DNA from: an uncultured Bacillota bacterium
GTDB lineage: Bacteria > Bacillota_I > Bacilli_A > RFN20 > CAG-631
Assembly (NCBI GenBank): GCA_905197115.1
Contig: CAJJXN010000004.1
Coordinates: forward strand, 1 to 48,194
Length of the DNA: 48,194 bases
Direction: 5' to 3'
Shown: piece by piece, positions 1 to 8,414 of the stretch
Numbering within the stretch: the first letter of the stretch is position 1
How the letters are laid out: every line of letters begins with the position of its first letter
Notes under the pieces: model-generated
The model's database searches: none
What the model was told of the DNA's origin: nothing
What the model saw: only the letters and a program-made list of their open reading frames with translations
Program-made: the position numbers and the translations under genes

Positions 1-343
1 CCATAATAATCGCTTTTGCTTGAATTTTTACACAACCTTCTTTTTCATTTGTATAAAAAATTTCTTTATCTTGATTAATTTCATAAACGCTTGTATTTAA
101 TTTATAAGGAATCTTTTTCTCATTTATTTCATCAATATATCTTTGTGCATATTCAGGACCGCTTAATTGTTCTTTAAAACGATGTAAACCAAATCCATTA
201 TGAATACATTGTTGTAAAATTCCACCTAGACAATTTTCTTTTTCTAAAATTAAAATATCTTGAATGCCTTCTTCTTTAGCTTGTAATGCCGCAGCAAGTC
301 CTGCACTTCCTCCACCAACTATGACTAAATCAACGTTTTTCAT
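1..343 (-). CDS. FAD-dependent NAD(P)-type oxidoreductase, 3' part cut by window edge
   Basis: Only the first 114 codons are inside the window. The protein opens with an FAD-binding Rossmann motif, VGGGSAG at residues 9-15, followed by an ILEKE strand and a CLGG segment. This is typical of the pyridine nucleotide-disulfide oxidoreductase-like flavoproteins that follow GlpA-like proteins in many Firmicutes. Its ATG (341-343) lies inside the end of the preceding flavoprotein gene, a 14-base overlap that implies translational coupling. In related operons a DUF1667 protein usually follows, but that would lie outside the window. The family is recognised with good confidence; a role in glycerol-3-phosphate or glycerol oxidation is inferred from the neighbour. 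Confidence 0.8.
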   Translation of the reverse strand, partial: MKNVDLVIVGGGSAGLAAALQAKEEGIQDILILEKENCLGGILQQCIHNGFGLHRFKEQLSGPEYAQRYIDEINEKKIPYKLNTSVYEINQDKEIFYTNEKEGCVKIQAKAIIM

Positions 344-1769
344 TTGTAAGATTTCCTTTCAATTCATTTAATAAAATATATGATTCTTTAGAATCATAAG
401 GAATTTCATTTAAAGATAGATGATAATAATTAGCTAAAATTTTTAATGCAGAGGATTGACACATTCCTCCTTGACATTTTCCAAAACCAACTCTTAATCT
501 TTTCTTTAAAGCTTTGATACTATGTGGAGGACAACTTCTCGATAAACTATCTAAAATTTCTCCTTTTGTCACTTGCTCGCAACGACAAACTAATTCACCA
601 TACGTTTTATCTTGCATAATCATTTGATTTTTTTCTTCTAAACTTAAATCTTTAAAACAAATATATTTTCTTACTTTTGGTTGATAATTTTCTTTTACTT
701 GTAAAGTAAAATGATGAATTAAAATTTCTTGAATTACTTTTAAAGAGATAGCTGGGGCAGATGCAAGTCCTGGTGATTCAATTCCAGCGCAATTGATAAA
801 ACCTTTTGTTTGGCTTTCTTCTATAATAAAATCATGAGTATCAGGTGTTGGACGAATACCAGCAAAGGTGCGAATAACTTGATGAAAAGGGATGTTTTCA
901 ATCATCATCGAAGCTGCTTTTTTTACTTCATTTAAAGTTATTTTATCTGTATCTTTATCTTCTTTTTCACACACTTCTGCTGAAGGTCCAATTAAATAAT
1001 TATAACTTGTAGTTGGAGATATTAAAACGCCTTTGCCTTTTTGACTTGGCACTAAAAATAAAGTGTGTTTGACAAAGTTATTATCGAAATGATTTAATAC
1101 ATAGTATTCTCCTTTTCGTGGAATAATTTGAAATGATTTAGGGTTCACCATCTCATTTATTTCATCAGCAAATAATCCTGCACAATTAATTACTACTTTT
1201 GCTTGAAAAGTTTGATTAATTACAAAAATATTATCTTTTTTATCGATAGAATCTACCTTTGTGTTTAAAAATAACTCCACTCCATTATCAATTGCATTTT
1301 CCATCAAATGAACACATAAATTAAAAGGATCAATAATGCCAGCACTTGTAGCAAGCAAGCCTGCTTTAATATTTTTAGAAACATTTGGCTCTAGTTTTAA
1401 CACTTCTTCTTTTGTTAACCATGTTGTATTTACATTATTTTCACTTGCTCTTTTTTGGAGTTCTTTTAATGTTATAACATCTTCATCACTTATAGCTAAA
1501 GTAATGGAGCCAATACGATGAAATTTTACGTCTAAATCTTCGCAAATTTGATCATACATTAAATTTCCCTTTACATTTAATTGAGCTTTTAAAGAATGAG
1601 GAAGTGGGTCATAACCCGAATGTATAATCGCACTGTTTGCATTAGAAGTTTCATTTCCAACATCGTTATTTTTTTCAAGAACGGCAACTTTTAATTGATA
1701 TTTAGCTAAATCTCTAGCTAAAAAACACCCGATTACTCCAGCGCCAATAATTACAATATCATATACCAT
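330..1769 (-). CDS. GlpA/LhgO-like FAD oxidoreductase with C-terminal BFD [2Fe-2S] domain
   Basis: A 479-residue flavoprotein. Residues 1-360 form a DAO-type fold with the dinucleotide motif GAGVIG (9-14) and an ETSNANSAIIHSG segment typical of GlpA/GlpD/LhgO relatives. The last 90 residues carry a BFD-like iron-sulfur domain with cysteines in CRC and CQGGMC. Proteins of this architecture in anaerobic Firmicutes are annotated as glycerol-3-phosphate dehydrogenase-like; oxidation of glycerol-3-phosphate to DHAP is likely but not proven. The start has a good Shine-Dalgarno (AAAGGAAA) nine bases upstream. An intrinsic terminator hairpin ends only about 18 bases before the ATG, so expression may depend on readthrough. 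It overlaps the next flavoprotein gene. Confidence 0.85.
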   Translation of the reverse strand: MVYDIVIIGAGVIGCFLARDLAKYQLKVAVLEKNNDVGNETSNANSAIIHSGYDPLPHSLKAQLNVKGNLMYDQICEDLDVKFHRIGSITLAISDEDVITLKELQKRASENNVNTTWLTKEEVLKLEPNVSKNIKAGLLATSAGIIDPFNLCVHLMENAIDNGVELFLNTKVDSIDKKDNIFVINQTFQAKVVINCAGLFADEINEMVNPKSFQIIPRKGEYYVLNHFDNNFVKHTLFLVPSQKGKGVLISPTTSYNYLIGPSAEVCEKEDKDTDKITLNEVKKAASMMIENIPFHQVIRTFAGIRPTPDTHDFIIEESQTKGFINCAGIESPGLASAPAISLKVIQEILIHHFTLQVKENYQPKVRKYICFKDLSLEEKNQMIMQDKTYGELVCRCEQVTKGEILDSLSRSCPPHSIKALKKRLRVGFGKCQGGMCQSSALKILANYYHLSLNEIPYDSKESYILLNELKGNLTNEKR

Positions 1770-1786
1770 ATATCTTTTCCTTTCAT

Positions 1787-1817
1787 TAAAAGCAAGTCCA
1801 AAAGGACTTGCTTTTTA
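1787..1817 (-). terminator. intrinsic terminator between GHL10 lipoprotein and flavoprotein operon
   Basis: A 12-bp inverted repeat (AAAAGCAAGTCC, 1788-1799, with its complement ending in CTTTT) and a 4-base loop. It lies just after the stop of the minus-strand lipoprotein gene at 1823 and immediately before the Shine-Dalgarno of the next minus-strand gene. On the minus strand the stem is followed by only four U. It could terminate the lipoprotein transcript, attenuate the flavoprotein operon, or both. Confidence 0.7.
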
Positions 1818-1822
1818 CTTCG

Positions 1823-4714
1823 TTATAATGTTTTATGAACTTTTACGCGATAAATACTTTGCATGTATTCAAGTGTTTCTAAAACTCTATCTTTTACTTG
1901 ATTAGTTCCATAAGTATTTACTTTTGCTAGTTCAACCATTTCATTAATTTTAATTAATGCGCTTTCCGTATTGTTTTTCGTTGCAAGTAAAGCATCTAAA
2001 TCTTTTATCAATGCACTTTCTTGAGAAGAAGTCATTGAACCCTTTCTTTTATAAATATTAGCAATACGTTCTTTTATTTTTTCAACAAAAACTTTGGTTG
2101 TCATTTCTGTTTTTTCATAAGTAGCAATCGCTTGTGTATTGTAAACGCCTCTACCATTTTCACCATTTAAATATTCACCAAGTTCTGGACGATTACCAAA
2201 ACTATGTGAAGCAAATAAAGCGGTTCCTTGAACACCGGTTGAACGTGCACCCTCTATTTCTTCTGGTAATGTCATCATTTCAAGATTACTAAAGATTGGT
2301 GAAATACCGGTAACGACATATGACTTACCATTGGCATGTTCAAGTGCTACCTTACTATCTTTTTTAACAAATCCTGAATCACAATAATAAGCCATTAAGT
2401 GAATAGAATCAATGTAATTATTTTCAAGCCAAACTTTCCAATCTTGTAATTTACCATATTTAGCGGCATCTACATTTGAAACAACGGCGATTGTTAATTG
2501 TTTTCCTTTAGCTAAATCGCGAGTAGAAGCGACAAACTTCGTAATGACATTTCTACGGAAATTATTAAAGTCATTAAACATACTTGAATTGGTGCGAATT
2601 AAATTTTTAAATTGAGTTAAATCATTAATATATGAGTAAGTTGGATATTCCGCTTTAAATCCATCTAAGGCTGCTTGTGTAAATCCTTGAGATGTTGTTA
2701 CGCCATCGTTTCCGGCGCCATAACGAATATAGTCTAAATGAATTCCATCAATGTCATAATTATTTAATAATTCTTTTGTCATATCTAAATATAAATCGCG
2801 AACTTTTGGATTTGCTGGATCAAAGAATTTTGTAATTTCTCCTGAAGAATCTGTTCCATTCGTACCATCATAATTAGTAGCAAAGCAATCCGCAAATGAT
2901 GAGTCTTTATCTAAAATGGCTTGATAAAAGAACCATGTTGCCGTACAAACTTGTACTTTTAATCCTTCTTTATGCGCAATTGTTACAAATGCATCCATAT
3001 AGTCTTTATATTTTCCATAAGAGCCACTTGCTACACTTGGAGCGATTGCCGCATATTGTGATTTATATACCAAACCATAATTATTAATTTCAGAAATTGA
3101 ACTAGAAAGAATAACTTCATTAAATCCTGCATTTCGAATTTGTTTTAATGATGTAGTAATAGAATCAATTGTATAACTAGAAGCCAAAGGATAATACCAA
3201 ATACTTCTTGTTTCTACTGGTTCATTTGCTGCTGAATATAAATAAGCTTGATCAGCCAAATATTTAGCATAATTCACACGATTTTGATAATAATACTTTT
3301 CCGTTTCGGTGTCTAACTTAATTGAATTTAAATATTGAACATTCTCTTGGAATTTTGTTTTAATTTCTTTTATTGCATCTACATTGATGTCATAAAGATT
3401 TTCATCATGCTTAGCAATATAAGAATTGATATTATCTTCAAGTCTTTTTAAATAAGTTGGAGCAAAATTAGGTAAATTATAATCTAAAATTACTTCATTT
3501 GCATTATAAGAAACGCTTGCTCCAATTCTAAATTGATTTTTAAATGTTGCAATATGATCTTCAATACGATCATTATAGAAATGTACTCGATATCCATTAC
3601 TTGGATGCGTTAAATTAACTGCACCATCATTGACTTTTCCATCTACAATTGAGAATTCATATCCCCATTCGCTAAAAGTCTTATTCGTCGTTGCAACTTC
3701 TACATTTGGATCAATATTTTTAACATTTCCGTTTTCATCCGTATATGTTCCTTGATAACCAATTTTATAAATAATCTTTTCATCAAATAAGCCTACTGGA
3801 TTTTCCAAATAAACTTTTTGTCCTTCATCAAAAATAACTCCTTTTTCTAAAAGAAGAGAAAGTGGGTTAGCAGAAATCACTTCATTTGCTAACATAAATC
3901 CATCTGTTGGAACTTTTAAATCATTATCATGTACTTTTTGATTAAATTCAGTTGCTTTAAATGATGAAGAAGCATCATCATATTCAAACATAATTGTATT
4001 TAATCTTTTATTTCCCCATACAACCTTCGTATCTGCTGATACATCAAATAAATTGGCTGCAGCATAAGGCATATAAGTTGGATTGACAGATTTGATAGGA
4101 ACTCGTCTTCCATTTTCTGAATAAATTCCTGAAACATATGTATTAAAATCAAATCCATCAAATTCAATTTTTTGTCCAACAAATAAACTTGCATCAGATG
4201 AAAAATCTAATGGAACAGAAATAACAATTCCATCCACTGGAACAACTGTTTCTGCTTCTTGTCTCATTCCCACAATTTCATAAACAGGCGTTTTTACTCC
4301 ATTTTTATAAACTTCATCTACGGGTCTTACTACATACTCTAAAACATTTGCATCTTCTCTTATGGATGTTTTTCTTAACCACCAGTCAGGAGTGTAAACA
4401 ACCATTTTATCCGTTAGTTCACCAACTGGACATGTTTTAATAACGTTTTTACTTGCATTCTTTCCATCATAAGTGGCAGGGTTTTTTAAATAACTGCTTG
4501 ATGCTGCTATCACTTTTCCTCCCGCTAATATCCGTCCTGAACCTTTCATACAAGATGTCTTATACTCTTTTACTTCTACACTTTTATGTTCATAATCTTG
4601 TTGTTGTGTAGAAGAAGATGATTGAGTGGAAGAAGAAGTTTTTTTCTCACCACAACTTACCATCATAAAAGAAGTCAAAATACATAGTAATGCTACTTTT
4701 AATTTTGAATTCAT
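1823..4714 (-). CDS. Large lipoprotein with family-10-like glycoside hydrolase (GHL10/DUF187) domain
   Basis: A 963-residue exported lipoprotein. The signal peptide has lipobox MVSC with Cys21, followed by a Ser/Thr/Gln-rich linker. Residues of roughly 60-490 have no family I recognise and contain a predicted helical hairpin stretch near 420-490. From about residue 500 to 850 the sequence matches the GHL10 (PF02638) TIM-barrel family: RSIWYYPLASS at the barrel start, FNEVILSSS, and DGIHLDYIRYG near 657-667, the family's conserved acidic signature. The likely role is attack on surface or environmental glycans; the substrate is unknown. The start is set by TTGGAGG nine bases upstream. A TTGCAA/17/TATTAT promoter and a cre-like site lie in the upstream gap, which fits carbon catabolite control of a glycan-degrading enzyme. 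Confidence 0.82.
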   Translation of the reverse strand: MNSKLKVALLCILTSFMMVSCGEKKTSSSTQSSSSTQQQDYEHKSVEVKEYKTSCMKGSGRILAGGKVIAASSSYLKNPATYDGKNASKNVIKTCPVGELTDKMVVYTPDWWLRKTSIREDANVLEYVVRPVDEVYKNGVKTPVYEIVGMRQEAETVVPVDGIVISVPLDFSSDASLFVGQKIEFDGFDFNTYVSGIYSENGRRVPIKSVNPTYMPYAAANLFDVSADTKVVWGNKRLNTIMFEYDDASSSFKATEFNQKVHDNDLKVPTDGFMLANEVISANPLSLLLEKGVIFDEGQKVYLENPVGLFDEKIIYKIGYQGTYTDENGNVKNIDPNVEVATTNKTFSEWGYEFSIVDGKVNDGAVNLTHPSNGYRVHFYNDRIEDHIATFKNQFRIGASVSYNANEVILDYNLPNFAPTYLKRLEDNINSYIAKHDENLYDINVDAIKEIKTKFQENVQYLNSIKLDTETEKYYYQNRVNYAKYLADQAYLYSAANEPVETRSIWYYPLASSYTIDSITTSLKQIRNAGFNEVILSSSISEINNYGLVYKSQYAAIAPSVASGSYGKYKDYMDAFVTIAHKEGLKVQVCTATWFFYQAILDKDSSFADCFATNYDGTNGTDSSGEITKFFDPANPKVRDLYLDMTKELLNNYDIDGIHLDYIRYGAGNDGVTTSQGFTQAALDGFKAEYPTYSYINDLTQFKNLIRTNSSMFNDFNNFRRNVITKFVASTRDLAKGKQLTIAVVSNVDAAKYGKLQDWKVWLENNYIDSIHLMAYYCDSGFVKKDSKVALEHANGKSYVVTGISPIFSNLEMMTLPEEIEGARSTGVQGTALFASHSFGNRPELGEYLNGENGRGVYNTQAIATYEKTEMTTKVFVEKIKERIANIYKRKGSMTSSQESALIKDLDALLATKNNTESALIKINEMVELAKVNTYGTNQVKDRVLETLEYMQSIYRVKVHKTL

Positions 4715-4751
4715 ACTATACCTCCAATAATTTTATTTTATGTATAAATAC

Positions 4752-4780
4752 ATAATATCACAGATTTTTTTTAATTGCAA
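4752..4780 (-). promoter_or_regulatory. sigma-A promoter of the GHL10 lipoprotein gene
   Basis: Minus-strand -35 TTGCAA (4775-4780) and -10 TATTAT (4752-4757) with a 17-base spacer. It lies 38 bases upstream of the lipoprotein start codon at 4714. Confidence 0.6.
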
Positions 4781-4788
4781 AACAATAA

Positions 4789-4804
4789 TTGAAAGCGTTT
4801 TCTA
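4789..4804. promoter_or_regulatory. cre-like operator (CcpA site)
   Basis: TTGAAAGCGTTTTCTA matches the Bacillus catabolite-response consensus WTGNNARCGNWWWCAW at 15 of 16 positions. It lies between divergent genes, nine bases upstream of the -35 of the GHL10 lipoprotein promoter and about 45 bases upstream of the -35 before pgpA. Binding by CcpA or another LacI-family repressor is inferred from the pattern; no ccpA gene is in the window. Confidence 0.6.
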
Positions 4805-4848
4805 TAAACGAATTTTACAAAAAAAATTTAAGTGAATAATGTTTCTAA

Positions 4849-4877
4849 TTGCATACTTTTCATAAAAATAGTATGAT
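4849..4877 (+). promoter_or_regulatory. sigma-A promoter of the pgpA-like gene
   Basis: -35 TTGCAT (4849-4854), 17-base spacer, -10 TATGAT (4872-4877). Transcription would begin close to the AAGGAG ribosome-binding site (4884-4889), giving a very short leader; overlapping TATTAT/TATAAG hexamers leave the exact start open. Confidence 0.5.
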
Positions 4878-4898
4878 TATTATAAGGAGTGATTAAAA

Positions 4899-5462
4899 AT
4901 GGGTCTATTAAAATGTTTAGATAATTTTGTTCCTAGTGAATCCAATCTTTATAGCGAAGAAGAAATGCGTGATATTAATATTCAAGTATTAGAAGAACGT
5001 GGTGTGACTGTAGATGATATCGCTCAATTAGCATATGGCACTCAAAGTAAATATTTAGATCACTTAACCATTGAGGAAATGCGTGAATCTGTTTTAGAAA
5101 TCTTAGGAAAAAGAGATCAATTCCATGCCATTATTTTAACTGCTAACTTAGATGTAGCGGCCGAACAACACTTACTTTCTGAACCACTTAATTCTATTCT
5201 CACCAAAGATTTAGGATTATTTGGCTTAGATGAAGCCATTGCTCTTTCTATTGCTGGTAATTATGGAACAATTGGTCAAACAAATTTTGGTTTCTTAGAT
5301 GTTAGCAAACCTGGCAAAATTAATATTTTGCAAAACAATAAAAAAAGATGTAACTGTTTCTTAGATGATGTCGTAGGAGCACTTGCTGCTTTGGCTGCTG
5401 TGCGAGTAGCACAAAAACACGCCATCAAACAAGCGATGGGAACAATTGATTTTGATTTATAA
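4899..5462 (+). CDS. pgpA: Phosphatidylglycerophosphatase A family protein (PgpA/YutG-like)
   Basis: A 187-residue protein matching the PgpA family (PF04608). An N-terminal helical extension carries the LEERGVTVDDIA segment (31-42) seen in the Bacillus YutG subgroup. The family core follows: KRDQFHAIILTAN (71-83), YGTIGQTNFG (122-131) and FLDDVVGALAAL (154-165). PgpA enzymes remove the phosphate from phosphatidylglycerophosphate. This subgroup has few hydrophobic helices and may be soluble or peripheral, so its substrate is less certain than for E. coli PgpA. It has an AAGGAG site nine bases before the ATG and stands alone between a promoter and a bidirectional terminator. Confidence 0.85.
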   Translation: MGLLKCLDNFVPSESNLYSEEEMRDINIQVLEERGVTVDDIAQLAYGTQSKYLDHLTIEEMRESVLEILGKRDQFHAIILTANLDVAAEQHLLSEPLNSILTKDLGLFGLDEAIALSIAGNYGTIGQTNFGFLDVSKPGKINILQNNKKRCNCFLDDVVGALAALAAVRVAQKHAIKQAMGTIDFDL

Positions 5463-5473
5463 TTTTATTAAGC

Positions 5474-5507
5474 AAAAAGAATTCTTATAAACTAAGAATT
5501 CTTTTTT
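5474..5507. terminator. bidirectional terminator
   Basis: A 14-bp stem (AAAAAGAATTCTTA, 5474-5487, with its complement from 5493) around loop TAAAC, flanked by A and T runs so it can act on both strands. It separates pgpA from the convergent membrane-protein gene. Confidence 0.85.
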
Positions 5508-5892
5508 ATATAATCTCATTTGCACTTTCATCTTCAAACGGAGTTGAAACTAATGTCATAAAGCGTAAGACAGTTGCAATCGCAATTAAAATCGCAGCAA
5601 TTAAATACAAAGAATTTGCTGTCGTATTTTGATTTTTATAATTTTTAAAAGCTAAATATAAAAAATAAAGAGCTGTAGTTGTTGTGATAAAAGATACGAT
5701 AATCGCATAATCTTGCAACTCTTTTTGTGTGTGCTTTGCATTTCGTCCATTTATAATAATATCTTTATATCCCTCTAAAATATAAATAGATAAAATAAGA
5801 GCAATAATGACAGCACTTATAAAAAGAATTTGGATATTTAAAGATTCAATTTCTTTTTCTTTATTGATTTGTTGTTGCATAAATGGATCCAC
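5506..5892 (-). CDS. Small membrane protein of unknown function
   Basis: A 128-residue protein with about three predicted membrane helices: near residues 20-42, 64-84 and 93-113. The ends are polar, with an acidic C-terminus. I do not recognise a family. The chosen start is GTG (5890-5892), placed six bases after an AGGGTGAT ribosome-binding site. The first internal ATG (residue 5) would lie too far from that site. It is monocistronic and divergent from the iron uptake operon, so a link to iron transport is possible but unsupported. Confidence 0.6.
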   Translation of the reverse strand: MDPFMQQQINKEKEIESLNIQILFISAVIIALILSIYILEGYKDIIINGRNAKHTQKELQDYAIIVSFITTTTALYFLYLAFKNYKNQNTTANSLYLIAAILIAIATVLRFMTLVSTPFEDESANEII

Positions 5893-5928
5893 ATTATCAC
5901 CCTATTTTAACTATATGGAAAAAATTAT

Positions 5929-5980
5929 TTGAATAGTCTATGAAATGATTTTACATTTTATGAAAAATGATTCATATAGT
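5929..5980 (+). promoter_or_regulatory. candidate feo operon promoter and operator region
   Basis: Two overlapping options: TTGAAT (5929-5934) with TACATT after 17 bases, or TTACAT (5951-5956) with TATAGT (5975-5980) after 18. Dyads AAATG-ATTTTA-CATTT and ATGAA-AAATGA-TTCAT overlap them and could be sites for a Fur- or DtxR-type iron repressor, but neither is a close match to the classic Fur box. Confidence 0.35.
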
Positions 5981-6009
5981 TGAATAAGGTTTCAATAAGG
6001 AGGGGTATA

Positions 6010-6252
6010 ATGTCTCAATTCATATTATTAAGTGATGTAACTTTACATCAAAAAGCAAAAATAGTATCTTTTCAAAATGTTACTTCGCGTATCAAACATA
6101 AATTGATTGATATGGGGCTTATTAAAAATACCATTGTTTTTATTAAAAAAATTGCACCTTTAAAAGATCCTGTGATTGTGGAATTGCGGGGATATGAGTT
6201 AGCTTTAAGAAAAGAAGAGATGAAACATATTGTCGTTGAGGTGGTAAAATGA
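6010..6252 (+). CDS. feoA: Ferrous iron transport protein A (FeoA)
   Basis: An 80-residue SH3-like FeoA protein, the normal size for the family. Visible hallmarks are LIDMGLIKNTIVFI in the middle, followed by PVIVELRGYELALRKEEM near the C-terminus, the usual FeoA signature. FeoA acts at the cytoplasmic face of FeoB in Fe(II) import. The start is ATG at 6010, preceded by AAGGAGGGG at a normal distance. An upstream in-frame TTG at 5980 has no ribosome-binding site. Its stop overlaps the feoB start (ATGA), implying coupled translation. Confidence 0.93.
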   Translation: MSQFILLSDVTLHQKAKIVSFQNVTSRIKHKLIDMGLIKNTIVFIKKIAPLKDPVIVELRGYELALRKEEMKHIVVEVVK

Positions 6253-8180
6253 AAGTAGCACTTGTTGGAAATCAAAATTGTGGAAAAACAACGCTGTTTA
6301 ATGCTTTGACGGATGAAATTGAAAAAGTAGGAAATTGGCCAGGAGTAACAATTCAAAAAAAAGAAGGTAAAATCAAAAATACAAACATTCAAATTATTGA
6401 TTTACCCGGAATTTATTCTTTAAATCCTTTTACCAAAGAAGAAGAAATTTCGAAAAATTATTTAATGAATGAAAAATACGATGTGATTATAAATGTTGTA
6501 GATGTCACATCTTTACATCGAAGCTTATATTTGACAACGCAATTATTTGATCTTGATTGCCCTCTTATTTTAGTTTTAAATATGACTGACTTATTAAAAA
6601 AAGAAGGCATTGATTTAAATATCTCTTTATTAAAACAATATTTAAATGTCGAAGTTATCGAAGTATCTGCTTTAAAAAAGAAAGGAATTGCCCAGTTAAT
6701 TTCTTCTTTACAAAAACCTATCTTAAAAAACAAATGTCCTATTTTCCCGCAATTTATTGAAAAAGAAATAAGCTTACCTTTAAATATTAAACAACATTCT
6801 CGTTATCATCATCTTCAAAATATAACAAACAATCCCAAAATAATAAATGAAGTTGAAAAGGTATATCACATGGAAATAGACCATTTTATCGCAAATTGTC
6901 GTTATGAATACATTGAAAAAACGCTTTCTTTAGCCATGAAAAAAAGAAAGAAAAAAAGTATAACGGATCAATTAGATGCTATCTTTTTAAATAAATATCT
7001 TGCTTTTCCTATCTTTATTTTAATTATGGTTTTCATTTATTTTTTGTCGATAGAATTAGTAGGAAAAGCTTGTTCAACATTAATATCCAATGCGATTACC
7101 ACTTTCTCGAATTATTTACAAGCAAAATTGATTCAACTTGAAGTTTCAAATTGGCTTATTCATCTTGTTTGTGATGGTATTATAACGGGAGTAGGAGCTA
7201 TTTTAAATTTTATTCCACAATTGATTGCTTTATTTTTTTGCTTAACTTTTTTGCAAACCAGTGGTTATTTATCGCGAATTGCTTTTTTCTTAGACCGATT
7301 TTTTATTTATTTTGGCTTAAGTGGCAAATCTTTTATTCCCTTTATTTTAGGACTTGGCTGTTCTGTACCTGGAATTTTATCTACTAGAACAATTGAAAAT
7401 GATAGTCAAAGAAATAAAACGATTGTCTTAACTCCTTTTATTCCTTGCTCTGCTAAATTGCCTATTATTGCTTTATTTTCAAATTTCTTTTTCAAACAAT
7501 ATGCTTGGTTTATTTCTTTCTCATTATATGTATTAGCCATTATTGTCATTTTAATTAGTGCTTTATTAATGAAAAAAGTTTTTCATTTATCTTCTGATTC
7601 TTGTTATATTAGTGAACTTCCTAGTTATAAACTTCCACATCTTTCTTATATTTTAGATGATGTAGGTGAAAATACTTTTCATTTTTTAAAACGTTCAGGA
7701 AGCATTATTTTGATTAGTTCTATTTGTGCTTGGTTTTTACTTTCCTTTTCTTTTAATCTTCAATATATTCATAATGATATTGAAAAAAGTATTTTAGCAA
7801 GTGTTGGAAAAAAACTGAGTTGGATTTTTTATCCAATTATTGGAGAATTGAATTGGGGAGCAACCGTTTCTAGTTTTCAAGGGTTGATTGCTAAAGAACA
7901 AGTTATCTCTTCCATGAGCATTATTGAAGAAGTGACGAGTCATTCTGTGCTATTTAATCAAAATGGAATGTTCAAAAACTTTACACCATTAAGTGCTTAC
8001 TCTTTTATGGTGTTTAATTTATTTAGTGCGCCTTGTTTTGGGGCGATTAGTGCGATGCGTCAAGAATTAAAATCCCGTCGTAGATTAATAAAAGCGATTG
8101 GATTTCAATGTGGAGTAGCTTGGTTATTGGCTAGTTTTATTTATTTGTTTGGACGTTTATTAGAAGGGATTTTTGTATGA
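6249..8180 (+). CDS. feoB: Ferrous iron transporter FeoB
   Basis: A 643-residue FeoB. The N-terminal G domain has G1 GNQNCGKT (7-14), switch I NWPGVTIQKKEG, G3 DLPG and G4 NMTD, followed by the helical GDI-like spacer. The membrane part has paired Gate motifs, including ILGLGCSVPGI with the conserved Cys and FSAPCFGAISAM. FeoB imports Fe(II) across the cytoplasmic membrane. The length is at the short end for the family, mainly through a short C-terminus. That role may be met by the separate small protein encoded immediately downstream, which overlaps by ATGA. Confidence 0.95.
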   Translation: MKVALVGNQNCGKTTLFNALTDEIEKVGNWPGVTIQKKEGKIKNTNIQIIDLPGIYSLNPFTKEEEISKNYLMNEKYDVIINVVDVTSLHRSLYLTTQLFDLDCPLILVLNMTDLLKKEGIDLNISLLKQYLNVEVIEVSALKKKGIAQLISSLQKPILKNKCPIFPQFIEKEISLPLNIKQHSRYHHLQNITNNPKIINEVEKVYHMEIDHFIANCRYEYIEKTLSLAMKKRKKKSITDQLDAIFLNKYLAFPIFILIMVFIYFLSIELVGKACSTLISNAITTFSNYLQAKLIQLEVSNWLIHLVCDGIITGVGAILNFIPQLIALFFCLTFLQTSGYLSRIAFFLDRFFIYFGLSGKSFIPFILGLGCSVPGILSTRTIENDSQRNKTIVLTPFIPCSAKLPIIALFSNFFFKQYAWFISFSLYVLAIIVILISALLMKKVFHLSSDSCYISELPSYKLPHLSYILDDVGENTFHFLKRSGSIILISSICAWFLLSFSFNLQYIHNDIEKSILASVGKKLSWIFYPIIGELNWGATVSSFQGLIAKEQVISSMSIIEEVTSHSVLFNQNGMFKNFTPLSAYSFMVFNLFSAPCFGAISAMRQELKSRRRLIKAIGFQCGVAWLLASFIYLFGRLLEGIFV

Positions 8181-8323
8181 TTGATTGGATTATTTTGCTT
8201 TTTATCACTTTTCTTGTCATAATTTCTTTAAAATTTCTTTTGAATGAAAAATCACAATGTAAATCATGCAATAAACGTAAAAAGAAAGATTTATATGATT
8301 TTTATTTTAAACAAAAAGATTGA
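8177..8323 (+). CDS. FeoB-associated Cys-containing small membrane protein
   Basis: A 48-residue protein that overlaps the feoB stop by ATGA. Residues 3-22 form one hydrophobic helix. A CKSC motif (28-31) follows, then a lysine/arginine-rich tail (NKRKKKD) and an aromatic C-terminus. This matches the layout of the FeoB-associated Cys-rich membrane protein family (PF12669), which sits at the end of feo operons in Firmicutes and may stand in for FeoC. The CxxC pair could bind iron or a cluster; that is inference. Size, position and motif together make it a convincing gene. Confidence 0.75.
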   Translation: MIDWIILLFITFLVIISLKFLLNEKSQCKSCNKRKKKDLYDFYFKQKD

Positions 8324-8352
8324 TTTTTTAGCAAAATCATTGTTTCTAATAT

Positions 8353-8386
8353 TGGCAATTGTCATAAAAAGTGATATATTTATTAT
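8353..8386 (+). promoter_or_regulatory. candidate promoter of the DUF308 operon
   Basis: TTGTCA (8359-8364) and TATTAT (8381-8386) with a 16-base spacer; an overlapping TTGGCA (8353-8358) pairs with TATATT (8375-8380), also at 16. A GAGGGGAG ribosome-binding site follows at 8398-8405. Confidence 0.45.
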
Positions 8387-8414
8387 AAACAATCGATGAG
8401 GGGAGCTTTTATCC

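Noticed and set aside
1336..1521. Plus-strand open frame of 61 codons inside the flavoprotein gene
   Set aside because: It is antisense to a well-supported gene, has no ribosome-binding site and shows no family features.
5950..5980. Fur box upstream of feoA
   Set aside because: The dyads present match the 19-base Fur consensus poorly, so the region is listed only as a candidate operator.
6072..6392. Minus-strand open frame of 106 codons across feoA and feoB
   Set aside because: It is antisense to two certain genes; the length follows from AT-rich codon use.
8321..8352. Terminator after the feo operon
   Set aside because: The best stem (TGATTTT with AAAATCA) is only seven A-T-rich pairs without a clear T-run.
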